Assembly: GCF_003583725.1 (NCBI RefSeq)
Contig: NZ_QXTF01000004.1
Span: forward strand, 124,001-188,000
Source of the DNA: Sphingomonas edaphi
GTDB lineage: Bacteria > Pseudomonadota > Alphaproteobacteria > Sphingomonadales > Sphingomonadaceae
Direction of reading: 5' to 3'
Length of the DNA stretch: 64,000 nt
The translations under genes and the position numbers were made by a program. The notes beneath the pieces are model-generated. The model had not been told where the DNA came from. It ran no database searches and was given only the letters and a program-made list of their open reading frames with translations. Within the stretch, counting starts at the first letter, position 1; each line of letters begins with the position of its first letter. Below, piece after piece: positions 27,829 through 37,894 of this stretch.

Positions 27829-29874
27829 TCAGGCCCCCGCCGTCGCCAGGCGATGATGCTCGCCTTCGGTCCGCTCGACTTCGTCAACGCTAACGTAGAA
27901 GTCGCGGTCGTAGTTGAAGGTATGAGCGATCGCGACGATGAACAGTGCCGCAAGGGACAAAGCCGCGAGCCACCACATGTACCAGATCATCGCGAAGCCG
28001 AGCACCATTGCGATGGCGGATAGGATGACGCCCGCCCCCGTGTTCTTGGGCATGTGGATGGGCTGATACCCACCCTGCGGCCTTGCTGCCCCACGCTTCT
28101 TCATGTCGTACCAAGCGTCGATATCGTGGACGACCGGCGTGAACGCGAAGTTGTAGGAGGGCGGCGGCGACGCGGTCGCCCATTCCAGTGTGCGACCATC
28201 CCATGGGTCACCGGTCGTATCCCGCAGCTTCTCGCGGTTCTTGATGCTGACCGCGATCTGCACGACGAACGCCAGGATGCCCACCAGGATAATCAGAGCG
28301 CCAATGCCGGCGATGATAAAATAGGGCTGCAGCGTCGGATCGTCGAAATACCGTACCCGGCGCGTCGTACCCATCAGGCCAACGATGTAGATGGGCGTCC
28401 AGGCCACCCAGTAGCCGATGACCCAGCCCCAGAAGACGATCTTGCCCCAGAAGACATCCATCTTGAAGCCGAAGGCTTTCGGGAACCAGTAGTACATCCC
28501 AGCGAACAGCCCGAAGACGATGCCGCCGATGATGACGTTATGGAAGTGCGCCACCAGGAACAGCGAGTTGTGCAGAACGAAGTCCGCCGGCGGAACTGCA
28601 AGCAGGACGCCGGTCATGCCGCCAACCACGAAGGTCAGCATGAACGCGACCACCCACATCATCGGCAATTCCATCCGGATCTCACCACGGTACATGGTGA
28701 AGAGCCAGTTGAAGATCTTCGCACCCGTCGGAATGGAAATGACCATCGTCGCGATGCCGAAGAAACTGTTGACGCTGGCGCCTGACCCCATCGTGAAGAA
28801 GTGGTGCAGCCAAACGAGGTAGCTCAGGATCGTGATGACGACTGTTGCGTAGACCATCGACGAATAGCCGAACAGCCGCTTGCCCGAGAAGGTCGAGGTG
28901 ATTTCCGAATAGATGCCGAACACCGGCAGGACCAGAACGTAGACTTCTGGGTGACCCCAGATCCACACTAGGTTCCAGTACATCATCGGGTTACCGCCGA
29001 GATCGTTGGTGAAGAAGTTCGTGCCAACGTAACGGTCGAGCATCAGCAGAGCGAAGGCGCCGGTCAAAATGGGGAAGATCGCGATCGCAAGGACGTTGCT
29101 GCAAAGCGCGGTCCAGGTGAAGACCGGCATCTTCATCATGGTCATGCCGGGCGCACGCATTTTGAGGATGGTCGTGACCATGTTGATGGCCGACAATGTC
29201 GTGCCCACCCCAGCTATCTGTAGCGCCCAGAGATAATAATCAGGACCGACGCCTGGACTATTCTCCGCATTGGCGACCGGCACGTAGTTGAGCCAACCGG
29301 CAGTGGAAAATTCACCGACGAATAGCGACACCATGACCAGCAGCGCACCAGCAACGGTGAGCCACAAGCTCAGGCTGTTGAGGAAGGGGAACGCTACGTC
29401 GCGTGCCCCGATCTGGAGCGGCATGACCAGGTTGACGATGCCCACGATCAGCGGGATCGCCACGAAGAAGATCATGATCGTGCCGTGGGCGGTAAAAATC
29501 TGGTCGTAGTGGTGGGCGTTGAGGTAGCCCTCGCTCCCGCCGAACGCCATCGCCTGCTGGAGGCGCATCATCAGCGCATCGGCAAAGCCGCGAAGCAGCA
29601 TGATGATGCCAAGAATGATGTACATGATGCCGATCTTCTTGTGATCGACACTTGTCAGCCACTCGCGCCATAGCCAGCCCCACAACCGGTACTTGGTGAC
29701 GGCGGCAAGCATCCCTGCACCGAGCAGCACCACCACCGCGAAGGTGACGAGCAGGATCGGCTCGTGGATCGGGAAAGATTCCCAGGTCAGGCGACCGAAG
29801 ATGATCTTGGAGAGCGGCTGGTCGAACACTGAGGTCAGCTCCAGAAATTCAGGCTGCTGCATCGCGGCCGGCAA
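27829..29874 (-). CDS. cyoB: Quinol oxidase subunit I (heme-copper catalytic subunit)
   Basis: A 681-residue catalytic subunit. The quinol-site motif [11 protein letters not shown] is present, as are the low-spin heme His in [11 protein letters not shown], the [15 protein letters not shown] segment with the cross-linked His-Tyr, the Cu_B HH in VWLHHFF, and LVAHFHNVI for the heme ligands. It pumps protons while oxidising quinol. It starts 26 bp inside the 3' end of cyoA; an in-frame ATG at 29862 is an alternative. Which heme (O or A) is used cannot be read from sequence. Confidence 0.97.
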   Translation of the reverse strand: MPAAMQQPEFLELTSVFDQPLSKIIFGRLTWESFPIHEPILLVTFAVVVLLGAGMLAAVTKYRLWGWLWREWLTSVDHKKIGIMYIILGIIMLLRGFADALMMRLQQAMAFGGSEGYLNAHHYDQIFTAHGTIMIFFVAIPLIVGIVNLVMPLQIGARDVAFPFLNSLSLWLTVAGALLVMVSLFVGEFSTAGWLNYVPVANAENSPGVGPDYYLWALQIAGVGTTLSAINMVTTILKMRAPGMTMMKMPVFTWTALCSNVLAIAIFPILTGAFALLMLDRYVGTNFFTNDLGGNPMMYWNLVWIWGHPEVYVLVLPVFGIYSEITSTFSGKRLFGYSSMVYATVVITILSYLVWLHHFFTMGSGASVNSFFGIATMVISIPTGAKIFNWLFTMYRGEIRMELPMMWVVAFMLTFVVGGMTGVLLAVPPADFVLHNSLFLVAHFHNVIIGGIVFGLFAGMYYWFPKAFGFKMDVFWGKIVFWGWVIGYWVAWTPIYIVGLMGTTRRVRYFDDPTLQPYFIIAGIGALIILVGILAFVVQIAVSIKNREKLRDTTGDPWDGRTLEWATASPPPSYNFAFTPVVHDIDAWYDMKKRGAARPQGGYQPIHMPKNTGAGVILSAIAMVLGFAMIWYMWWLAALSLAALFIVAIAHTFNYDRDFYVSVDEVERTEGEHHRLATAGA

Positions 29875-31024
29875 GCGGCGCGAGCACGGGATGAATGGCG
29901 GTCATGTTGCGGTTTTCAGGAGCGCCCGGCCGGGTAGTCCCGGACGCCTTGTTGGGATCGGCAGGCTTCGTCACGTTCGGGCCCGAACCTTTTTCCGACG
30001 GCGACTTGAATATCGCGCCTTCGGGCTTGTGGCCGTGCGGCGGCTGAGAGGCACGGCCCGGCATTCCGGCACCCGGGCGCATATCGTGAGGGTCACCACC
30101 GCCGCGGCGGTCGTGGGCCATGATCTCGGACATGCACTTGGTGCCCGGCTCGACGCAGCGCTCGAGGATGCGGCGGAAAAGGTCGCCGTCGGTCGCAGCG
30201 AAGCGCATTGCCGGCACCTTCTCACTCGGCTTTTCCAGCTGGCGATACGTCGCAAGATCAAGCGCCTTGCCCGATCCGCGCGCGCCGGCGACCCAGCGAT
30301 CGAACCCTGCCTGGTCGACCCCATGCAGCTTGAAACGCATGTCGCTAAACCCGGCGCCGCTGTAATTGGCAGAAAGGCCCTCATAAGTCCCGGGCTTGTT
30401 CAGAACCGCGTGAAGCGTGCTCCGCATCCCGGGCATAGCATAAATCATGCCCGCCAGCGTTGGCGCGTAGAAGGTGTTCATCATGTTGGTCGACGTGATG
30501 TCGAACCGAACCTGCCGGTCCACCGGCAGCACGAGTTCATTTACCGTCGCGACGCCTTGCTCAGGATAGATGAACAGCCACTTCCAATCCATCGACACGA
30601 CCTGCACGCGCAGCGGCTCTCCGACGGGTTTCTGGGCATCCTTGCCCCCGGAAATCCGATCAAGCGGGCGGAACGGATCGAGCAGGTGGGTGCTCGACCA
30701 GGTCAGCGCGCCCAGCATGATGATAATAAGCAGCGGAGCCGACCAGATCACGAGCTCCAGAGCGGTCGAATGGTCGAAGTTGGGATCATAGGTACCCCCC
30801 TTCCCCTTCCGGTATCGCCAGGCGAAGACCACGATCAGGATCATCACGGGAATGATGATCAGCAGCATCAAGCCCGTTGAAATATAAATGATGTCGCGTT
30901 GCTGGCGCGCGATGTCGCCGGCCGGATTCAGCACCTCGCCCTGGCAGGCCGCGCAAAGCAGCAGCAGCGGTACAAGCAGGAGATGTTTGGTTCGGGCGGG
31001 CAAGGAAAGACTGCTCTTCGACAT
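29849..31024 (-). CDS. cyoA: Quinol oxidase subunit II
   Basis: A 391-residue lipoprotein subunit: lipobox CAAC at the end of a Leu-rich signal, two transmembrane segments, then the cupredoxin domain ([28 protein letters not shown]). The CuA cysteines of cytochrome c oxidases are absent, as expected for a quinol oxidase. E. coli CyoA is about 315 residues; the excess is a C-terminal Gly/Pro-rich tail of roughly 80-90 residues. GGGAG lies six bases before the ATG at 31024. First gene of cyoABCD-SURF1. Confidence 0.95.
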   Translation of the reverse strand: MSKSSLSLPARTKHLLLVPLLLLCAACQGEVLNPAGDIARQQRDIIYISTGLMLLIIIPVMILIVVFAWRYRKGKGGTYDPNFDHSTALELVIWSAPLLIIIMLGALTWSSTHLLDPFRPLDRISGGKDAQKPVGEPLRVQVVSMDWKWLFIYPEQGVATVNELVLPVDRQVRFDITSTNMMNTFYAPTLAGMIYAMPGMRSTLHAVLNKPGTYEGLSANYSGAGFSDMRFKLHGVDQAGFDRWVAGARGSGKALDLATYRQLEKPSEKVPAMRFAATDGDLFRRILERCVEPGTKCMSEIMAHDRRGGGDPHDMRPGAGMPGRASQPPHGHKPEGAIFKSPSEKGSGPNVTKPADPNKASGTTRPGAPENRNMTAIHPVLAPLAGRDAAA

Positions 31025-31170
31025 CAAAGCTCCCTTACCGCCCCAGGAGCGGATTCGACATGGAATTTTTTTGTCCATCTGCGTTTCGCATCATATAGGG
31101 GATTTCACCGATGTCGTCGTGCCCGGCGCTAAGGCATGACCCTGGAAAAGAGCATGGGAACGAGAGCCAG

Positions 31171-32499
31171 ATGACGGTCATTGCTTCGGCAGCCAACTCC
31201 ACTCCGCTGGAACGCGACGCTCAATTGATCAGCGCCCACGACAAGATCGAGCCGGGCGAGATCGCGATAGGCGTCATCATCGGACGGACGAGCGAGTTCT
31301 TTGACTTCTTCGTTTACGCGATCGCTTCGGTCCTGGTGTTTCCGTCGCTGGTCTTCCCGTTCGTCGACCCGCTGACGGGTACGCTTTATTCCTTTGCGCT
31401 GTTCTCGCTCGCCTTTGTTGGCCGCCCCATTGGGACGCTAATCTTTACCTTCCTCGATCAAAAATATGGTCGCGGCGTGAAGCTCACGATCGCCCTCTTC
31501 CTACTTGGAGGCGCGACCATGGCGATCGCGCTCCTCCCGGGTTACGCGAGGGTCGGCGCGGTCAGCATCTGGCTACTGGGCTTTTTCCGCCTTTGCCAAG
31601 GCATTGCGCTCGGCGGCGCATGGGATGGCCTGCCGTCACTTCTGTCGCTGAACGCGCCACAAAACCGGCGTGGCTGGTACGCGATGATCCCACAGCTGGG
31701 GGCCCCGCTGGGCCTCACCGTCGCAACCGCGCTGTTCGCCTATTTCCTGGCGATCCTCTCGACGGAGGACTTCCTCAGCTGGGGCTGGCGCTATCCGTTC
31801 TTCGTCGCTCTAGCAATCAACGTCGTTGCGCTATTCGCTCGACTTCGCCTCGTCGCGACCCCGGAATTTACACGTCTTTTCGAGAACCGCGAGCTCCAGC
31901 CCTCGCCGCCATTCGAAACGCTGCGCAAGCAATGGCGCGTCATTGCGCTGGGCTCCTTCGCACCGCTCGCCAGCTTCGCACTATTCCACCTCGTCACCGT
32001 TTTTCCGCTGTCCTACGTCCTGTTGAATAGCGACGAGAGTCCAGTCCGATTCCTGACGATCCAGGGCGTTGGCGCTGTATTCTGCGTCGTTTCGATGCTC
32101 GCCTCCGGCCTGATTGCCGATCGCGTTGGTCGCCGGGCCGTAATGGGCGTCTCGGCGGCGCTCATCGGTGCCTATAGTGGCTTTGCACCGCAACTGCTTG
32201 GTGCAGGGCAACTGGGCGAATCTCTCTACATGATCAGCGGCTTCATTCTCCTCGGCCTCGCTTTCGGCCAGTCGTCCGGCATCGTGAACAGCAGCTTTGA
32301 CCCGCACTACCGCTACACGGGCGCCGCCATCGTCCAGAATTCCGCATGGTTCATTGGTGCCGGCTTCGCCCCGCTGGTCGCCCTCTTCCTGGCGAGCCAC
32401 GTGGGCCTCTGGTCGGTCGGGCTCTACCTGCTGTCGGGCGTGATCTGCACGCTGGGCGCCCTCGCCATTAACCGGGAATTCGCTCAGCGAAATACCTGA
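31171..32499 (+). CDS. MFS transporter, metabolite:H+ symporter (MHS) family
   Basis: A 442-residue 12-helix transporter. IGVIIGRTSEFFDFFVYAIA (helix 1), GRPIGTLIFTFLDQKYGRG (loop 2-3 motif) and RLCQGIALGGAWDG place it near the ProP/KgtP-like sugar-porter branch. The substrate is not predictable. The ATG at 31171 was chosen over the upstream start at 31111, since the earlier residues have no family match. It is divergent from cyoA with a 146-bp gap. Confidence 0.87.
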   Translation: MTVIASAANSTPLERDAQLISAHDKIEPGEIAIGVIIGRTSEFFDFFVYAIASVLVFPSLVFPFVDPLTGTLYSFALFSLAFVGRPIGTLIFTFLDQKYGRGVKLTIALFLLGGATMAIALLPGYARVGAVSIWLLGFFRLCQGIALGGAWDGLPSLLSLNAPQNRRGWYAMIPQLGAPLGLTVATALFAYFLAILSTEDFLSWGWRYPFFVALAINVVALFARLRLVATPEFTRLFENRELQPSPPFETLRKQWRVIALGSFAPLASFALFHLVTVFPLSYVLLNSDESPVRFLTIQGVGAVFCVVSMLASGLIADRVGRRAVMGVSAALIGAYSGFAPQLLGAGQLGESLYMISGFILLGLAFGQSSGIVNSSFDPHYRYTGAAIVQNSAWFIGAGFAPLVALFLASHVGLWSVGLYLLSGVICTLGALAINREFAQRNT

Positions 32500-32697
32500 C
32501 GCAGAGGGCCTGAGGCCCGCTAGCGAACCGAAGTCAGGAGGCCGTGGGCGGCGCTTTTCAATTATGCTGGGTCTCCCCCGACGGCCGCGCAACGGACGCT
32601 TTGACTTTTCCGTCTCCAGCACCCACCTTGGTAGAGCTGTGACAGACTTCGCCGCCAAACGCTTCCTATTGCACGCAGGCCAGATCGCCGCGCGAGC

Positions 32698-32731
32698 CTA
32701 GCCCCGAACGCAAGCGCGTCTCGGGGTTCTA
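32698..32731 (+). terminator. Possible rho-independent terminator after the MFS gene
   Basis: CCCCGA (about 32702-32707) pairs with TCGGGG (about 32721-32726), extended by weaker pairs on both sides, followed by a T-rich stretch around 32726-32748. The loop is long, so confidence is limited. Confidence 0.35.
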
Positions 32732-32769
32732 GTCATTTCCCTTATTTTACTGTTGTGGAAGCAAAACAC

Positions 32770-33192
32770 ATGGCAACGGCCCGGGGCGCAGAGCGCCCGC
32801 CTGTCCATCTCACAGAGTCAGAATCCGACCTCGTCGCGCGGTTAGCGATGCAGGCCGAACACCGATCGCCCATCATCGCCAAAATGCTGCTGGAGGAAAT
32901 CGATCGCGCCGAGCTGTACCAAGAAAAGGCTCTGCCGGACGATGCCGTGAGCCTCGGCTCCAACGTCGAATATGTCGACGAGCGAAGTGGCCGAATTCAC
33001 AAGGTCGAGTTAGTTCTTCCCGCGCATGCCAACATATCTGATGGCCGCGTTTCCATCGTGACGCCGATCGGCGCCGCCCTTTACGGGCTACGCGCAGGCA
33101 GCGTTATCGACTGGCCCGACGTAGCTGGGAATTCGCGGCGACTGCGCATTCTGAAGGTGGTTCAGCCCAAGCGAGCTGACAGCGCGTCCTGA
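32770..33192 (+). CDS. Rnk/GreA-type transcript-cleavage-factor-like protein
   Basis: A 140-residue protein with an N-terminal helical segment (VHLTESESDLVARLA) and a C-terminal GreA/GreB-like domain (LGSNVEYVDERSG, VSIVTPIGAALYGL, GSVIDWP). The short N-terminus lacks the long GreA coiled coil, matching Rnk, which binds RNA polymerase without cleavage activity. ATG 32770 is preferred to GTG 32755. It precedes a glutamate-synthase-domain protein on the same strand after 84 bp. Confidence 0.85.
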   Translation: MATARGAERPPVHLTESESDLVARLAMQAEHRSPIIAKMLLEEIDRAELYQEKALPDDAVSLGSNVEYVDERSGRIHKVELVLPAHANISDGRVSIVTPIGAALYGLRAGSVIDWPDVAGNSRRLRILKVVQPKRADSAS

Positions 33193-33276
33193 CGCTACGT
33201 TGGGCGTCGGGCCCACCCCGAATTTACATTCGTCAGATTCCAGTCATGCTCGGCCTCAGACCGGCCGAGGACTGCT

Positions 33277-34896
33277 ATGCGTGAAAGAACATCTGAAGTG
33301 GTTTTCACCAGATACACCACGCTGATCCTCAGCGCGGTAACAGCAATCGTTGCGGGCTACTATCTTCCAGACCTGTGGGCAGTGCCCATCTTTGCCCTGA
33401 GCGCCTCTTTGACCGCAATCGGCATCTATGACCTGTTCCAACCGGTGCACTCGGTGCGTCGCAACTACCCAATCCTGGGACACTTGCGATGGTTTTTCGA
33501 AGAGATCCGGCCCGAAATTCGGCAGTATCTGATCGAAGGCGATCAGGAGAAAACCCCGTTCTCCCGCAGCCAGCGATCACTAGTCTACGCACGTTCAAAA
33601 AATGAAAGCAGCGAACGGGCATTTGGGACGCTGCTCGACGTTTACGAGAATGGCTATGAGTTCATCGCCCACTCGACGAGGCCTGCTCCTGTCGCCGACC
33701 CCCAGACGTTTAAACTGCTGGTTGGTGGCAACGACTGCAGGCACCCTTATTCAGCGTCCATCTTCAATATCTCCGCAATGAGCTTCGGCGCGCTTAGCGC
33801 CAATGCAATACTTGCGTTGAATAAGGGCGCAAAGATGGGCGGCTTTGCTCACGATACGGGCGAAGGCAGCATCAGTCCTTATCACCGCGAAAACGGCGGG
33901 GATCTCATTTGGGAGATCGGGAGCGGCTATTTTGGTTGTCGCACGGCAGACGGCAATTTCGATCCCATCCGCTTTGCAGAGCAAGCCTCTGATCCCCAAG
34001 TTAAGATGATCGAGATAAAGCTCAGCCAAGGCGCCAAGCCCGGCCACGGGGGCATTCTTCCGGCTGAGAAAATTTCTGAAGAAATCTCCGTAACTCGCGG
34101 CGTGCCAATGGGTGAGGACTGCATTTCACCGGCGCGGCATCGAGCGTTTTCAACGCCACTAGAGTTCGTTCAATTTATCCAGCGGCTTCGTGAATTGTCG
34201 AAGGGCAAGCCCATTGGTTTCAAGCTTTGCGTTGGCCAGCCTTGGGAATTCATGGGCATCGTGAAGGCGATGAGAGAAACGGGAATTTTCCCGGACTTCA
34301 TCGTGGTCGATGGCGCCGAAGGCGGAACGGGCGCGACCCCGCTCGAGTTCGCGGACCATCTCGGTATGCCGATGCGCGAGAGCCTGCTGTTCGTGCATAA
34401 CACGCTCGTGGGCGCCGGAATCCGCGGCAAAGTAAAGGTCGGCGCTGCGGGGAAAATTGTCAGCGCATTCGATATCGCCGCAGTGATGGCCTTGGGTGCG
34501 GACTGGACCAACGCAGGCCGGGGATTCATGTTTGCGCTCGGCTGTATCCAATCGCTTTCCTGCCACACCAATCGCTGTCCGGTCGGCGTCGCGACGCAAG
34601 ACCCCATCCGTCAACGAGCGCTCGTCGTACCCGACAAAGCCGAACGGGTTTACAATTTTCATCGTAACACCCTTCGGGCACTTGCAGACATGATTGCCGC
34701 GGCGGGCCTTGAGCATCCCAGCCAGATCGGCCCGCATCACCTTGTCCGGCGCGTGAGCCTGACGGAGATCAGGCTATTTTCGCAGCTCCACATCTTTCTG
34801 GACGACGGCGAACTGCTATTTGGCAATCAGACACGAGATTTTTATAGCAACGCGTGGAAGTTGGCCCGCGCCGACAGCTTCAGTCTCGCCGCGTGA
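33277..34896 (+). CDS. Membrane-anchored FMN-binding glutamate synthase-domain protein
   Basis: A 539-residue protein. Two hydrophobic segments lie at about residues 12-30 and 34-52; the rest is a glutamate synthase FMN/[3Fe-4S] barrel: MSFGALSANAI, GEGSISPYH, KPGHGGILPA, DGAEGGTGATPLEF, and the cluster motif with Cys at CIQSLSCHTNRC followed by PVGVATQ. The amidotransferase domain of GltB is absent, so it is not a conventional GOGAT. The electron donor and substrate are unknown. Confidence 0.88.
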   Translation: MRERTSEVVFTRYTTLILSAVTAIVAGYYLPDLWAVPIFALSASLTAIGIYDLFQPVHSVRRNYPILGHLRWFFEEIRPEIRQYLIEGDQEKTPFSRSQRSLVYARSKNESSERAFGTLLDVYENGYEFIAHSTRPAPVADPQTFKLLVGGNDCRHPYSASIFNISAMSFGALSANAILALNKGAKMGGFAHDTGEGSISPYHRENGGDLIWEIGSGYFGCRTADGNFDPIRFAEQASDPQVKMIEIKLSQGAKPGHGGILPAEKISEEISVTRGVPMGEDCISPARHRAFSTPLEFVQFIQRLRELSKGKPIGFKLCVGQPWEFMGIVKAMRETGIFPDFIVVDGAEGGTGATPLEFADHLGMPMRESLLFVHNTLVGAGIRGKVKVGAAGKIVSAFDIAAVMALGADWTNAGRGFMFALGCIQSLSCHTNRCPVGVATQDPIRQRALVVPDKAERVYNFHRNTLRALADMIAAAGLEHPSQIGPHHLVRRVSLTEIRLFSQLHIFLDDGELLFGNQTRDFYSNAWKLARADSFSLAA

Positions 34897-35036
34897 GGGT
34901 GCGGATCCGGACTACTTACCCAAAGCGCTGACCTTGAAACTTGCCCTCCTCTGAGAGGGGCTTTGACGGCCGTACGCCTGGCATCAAGACGACGACGGAT
35001 CGCAAGCACCGGAGGGAAACACCGCCAGGACTTTGG

Positions 35037-36053
35037 TCAGTGGAACTCCGGCGCGCGAACTTCGCCGCTCAGTAGCCGCCTTAAACCGAGCGCGACACAG
35101 TCCTTAGGGTGCTCGGCGACAAACGTTCGAACCTGCGTATGCTGAGAAATCTCTTCAGCTAGCTGCGCAACCAAACTTCCTCCTCCGGTCAATGTGATGC
35201 CGTTCTCAAGGATGTCCTGCGCAATCTCCGGCGGAGCCTCGTGCAATTGAGCCCTGATCCCTTCGACGATTTGCATGATGTGCTTCGTCCAGACCGAGTG
35301 CAGGCTTGCAACCGGGATGGTGCGCACACGCGGGAGTCCCGTAACAATGTCTAGCCCTTTTACACTCACGCTGGTGTCGGTGAGCTGGCCCGCGTAAATT
35401 TCGGAGAGCTGCAGCTTCAGCTTCTCAGCTTCCATCGCTCCGATCTGGAACTGATGCCGAGAATGCAGTCTCTCCGACAGCGCCTTGTTCAAGGCGTTCC
35501 CGCCGCCACGAACAGAATTAAGCAGGCAGAACCCTCCCAAAGCAATGACTGCAATTTCGGTGGTTCCTGCGCCGCACTCGACGATCATACGAGCGCTCGG
35601 TTGTTCTAAATCCAAACCCAAGCCTAGTGCCGCCAAATAGGGCTCCGGGATCAATCTCGGAGTTCCGAACCCAGCATCAATCGCAGCGGTCTTTAAGGCG
35701 CGCTGCTCGGCTTGGGTGGCATCGGCGGGGATGCCAATGAACGGTTTGATCCGTCCAAAGCGACGACGCCCTCCTAAAGAGCGACGCACGAACCGCAGGT
35801 AGTCTCGCGCTGCGGTCATGTCGCTCAACACGCCGTTCTTTAGAGGATGAACAATCTTTAGGGGCCGAGCAACCCTGCCCTCGTAATTGCTTGCTTCGTC
35901 GCCTGCTGTGATAAAGCGCGGAACGGCGTCATAGCCTTGGAAGCAGCAGACCGAAGGCTGATCGAATACGATCCCCGTTCGCGAAGACACCGCGCGCGTG
36001 TTCGCAGTTCCAAGATCGATCCCCACCATTGCAGCGGACTGGTTGCTACGCAT
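35037..36053 (-). CDS. Orphan MreB-like actin homologue
   Basis: A 338-residue actin-fold ATPase of normal MreB length. Phosphate-1 reads VGIDLGTANTRAV; phosphate-2 reads IVECGAGTTEIAVIALGG where MreB normally has a D-I-G-G-G start, so the Asp is Glu here; the adenosine motif LTGGGSLVAQL is intact. RLIPEPYLAALGLG replaces the usual EEPMAAAIGAG. No mreC, mreD, pbp2 or rodA is adjacent. It is probably a second, divergent MreB; it could be regulatory or stress-related. An in-frame ATG eight codons on is an alternative start. Confidence 0.85.
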   Translation of the reverse strand: MRSNQSAAMVGIDLGTANTRAVSSRTGIVFDQPSVCCFQGYDAVPRFITAGDEASNYEGRVARPLKIVHPLKNGVLSDMTAARDYLRFVRRSLGGRRRFGRIKPFIGIPADATQAEQRALKTAAIDAGFGTPRLIPEPYLAALGLGLDLEQPSARMIVECGAGTTEIAVIALGGFCLLNSVRGGGNALNKALSERLHSRHQFQIGAMEAEKLKLQLSEIYAGQLTDTSVSVKGLDIVTGLPRVRTIPVASLHSVWTKHIMQIVEGIRAQLHEAPPEIAQDILENGITLTGGGSLVAQLAEEISQHTQVRTFVAEHPKDCVALGLRRLLSGEVRAPEFH

Positions 36054-36238
36054 CGTTCGATTACTGCCTTGATCTGCGCCCGGCTTCTGGGCGGTTTCTG
36101 GCTAGGACATCCAGGTTGAATGCATCTCGGCGGCGCCTCAGGAGACGCCCACGCGTCATTGGGTACCTGCTTAAGGGAGGCTACGCCATTGAAGAATGCA
36201 TGAAGCCGCGACTGAAGCGCAGTGCATCAGTTGGCCAG

Positions 36239-37660
36239 CTAGGCTCGCTCAAACGCCGCTGAGCGATCCTTGGAAGCCCTTACGCGGCGGATCAGCGCAT
36301 AAATAGCAAGCCCCGCCAAGTTCCAGATCAGGAACCAGAACTTCGTCTGCTCCGGCAGGCTGAAGAAAAGATAGACGCAGCCTCCGATGGCAATCGGTCC
36401 AACGAGCCAGGCGGCTGGCGTCCGAAACCCCCTCTCAGCATCCGGCGAACGGCGGCGCAGGATTAACATACACGCAGCCACAGCAGCGAACGCCACGAGG
36501 GTGCCCGCATTTGCCAAGGCCACAATCTCGTCAAGCGGGAAGAAAGCGGCGATTATGCTCACAATCACGAAGGTAAAAGCCGTGGTACGGGCTGGCGCGC
36601 CCGAACGGGAAACTCGGGCCAATGCTTTAGGCAATAACCCGTCGCGCGCCATTACGAAGAAGATGCGGCTTTGGCCGTAAAAGAAAGCGAGGATCACCGT
36701 GGGCAAAGCGATTACCGCGGAAAGGGCGAGGAAGTGCGCCGCGGCAGACTGCCCGATTTCTCTCAGGATGAGCGCGAGCGGCTCAGGGCTATTGGCGAAG
36801 TGGGTGAAGGAAGTGGCGCCTAAGGCTACCGCTGCAATCACCGTATAGATCGCTGCGCAAGCCAGCATCGAGCCTACAATGCCAATGGCGAGGTCGCGCC
36901 TTGGATTTCGGGTTTCCTCAGCCGCCGTGGCGATGGCGTCGAAACCATAAAACGCCGAAAAGATGATGGCGGCTGCGGCCATGATGCCCCGCTCAACGCC
37001 ATCTGGGCTCACGGTTTTCGAAAAACCGTATGGGTTGAATGGTTGCAGGTTTGCCCCGTCGAAATGTGGAACAGCAACCACAACGAACATGACGAGCGCG
37101 GCAATCTTTAGCAGTACCAGCACGGCATTAAGCGTTGCGCTCTTGCGCGTTCCCGCGAGCAGCATCGCAGCGACCACCGCAATGATGAAGACCGCCGGGA
37201 TATTGACCAGGCCGCCCGCGTGTGGGCCCTGCATCAGGGCCATTGGCATTCCGGTCCACGCGTGAAGCAACGGCGCGGCATAACCCGACCAGCCCACCGC
37301 CACGGCGCTTACGACCAGACTATACTCGAGGATCAGGCTCCACCCGATAACCCACGCAACAGCCTGCCCCATGACGACATAGCTGTAGGTGTAGGCGCTC
37401 CCGGAGGCTGGAATCATCGATGCCGTCTCAGCGTATGCGAGCGCTGCGCACGCGCATACGAAGCCCGCGATCGCAAAGGAGACGAGCACGGCGGGGCCAG
37501 CCTTATCTGCGCCGACCCCAATTAGCGTTAGGATGCCGGTGCCGACGATCGCTCCAACACCGAGAAACACAAGGTGCGGCCAACTCATTGTACGAGCCAA
37601 CCGGTTCGTTTGTCCCGCCGAGTGCTCCCCAAGTTCCTTCCGAACGTTCCAGTTCTTCAC
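36239..37660 (-). CDS. APC-family amino acid permease
   Basis: A 473-residue, ~12-helix transporter: MSWPHLVFLGVGAIVGTGIL (helix 1 with the GVGAIVGTGI loop), FSAFYGFDAIATAAEETRNP (helix 6), and repeated hydrophobic segments. It resembles the YhdG/cationic amino acid transporter branch. The start is a GTG at 37660 with AGGGGG upstream; longer frames to 37960 would overlap the small membrane gene and Lrp control region. It follows the 32-residue peptide gene by 35 bp and is divergent from an Lrp regulator, its likely controller. Confidence 0.9.
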   Translation of the reverse strand: MKNWNVRKELGEHSAGQTNRLARTMSWPHLVFLGVGAIVGTGILTLIGVGADKAGPAVLVSFAIAGFVCACAALAYAETASMIPASGSAYTYSYVVMGQAVAWVIGWSLILEYSLVVSAVAVGWSGYAAPLLHAWTGMPMALMQGPHAGGLVNIPAVFIIAVVAAMLLAGTRKSATLNAVLVLLKIAALVMFVVVAVPHFDGANLQPFNPYGFSKTVSPDGVERGIMAAAAIIFSAFYGFDAIATAAEETRNPRRDLAIGIVGSMLACAAIYTVIAAVALGATSFTHFANSPEPLALILREIGQSAAAHFLALSAVIALPTVILAFFYGQSRIFFVMARDGLLPKALARVSRSGAPARTTAFTFVIVSIIAAFFPLDEIVALANAGTLVAFAAVAACMLILRRRSPDAERGFRTPAAWLVGPIAIGGCVYLFFSLPEQTKFWFLIWNLAGLAIYALIRRVRASKDRSAAFERA

Positions 37661-37695
37661 ATCGCCCCCTTCGATACTAGTCGGCTGGCGAGCGC

Positions 37696-37794
37696 TTAGT
37701 TGGCGATGAGTATGCTGGAGACGATTACCGCCAGCAGCGAAGCGGCGAAAAACGCTCCGAAGATATAGGCCTGGGAGTTTTGAGACTGTGTCAC
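37696..37794 (-). CDS. Small single-helix membrane protein upstream of the APC permease
   Basis: A 32-residue frame from GTG 37794 to TAA 37696. It begins VTQSQNSQAY and is hydrophobic from residue 11 to about 31 (core FGAFFAASLLAVIV), ending in IAN: one transmembrane helix with a short polar N-terminus. AAGGAG sits 7 bases before the GTG, a near-perfect ribosome binding site. It lies 35 bp upstream of the permease on the same strand, so I infer an accessory subunit or regulator of that transporter, comparable in layout to other small transporter partners. It is too short for routine gene finders. Confidence 0.7.
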   Translation of the reverse strand: MTQSQNSQAYIFGAFFAASLLAVIVSSILIAN

Positions 37795-37894
37795 GGCTAT
37801 TCTCCTTCAGCAGAGCTTCCAAAAGCACGGATGCTCGCGGGAGCCATGATACGCATCGTGCCGCTGCAGGTGGCACCAAAGCCATTGACGGATT

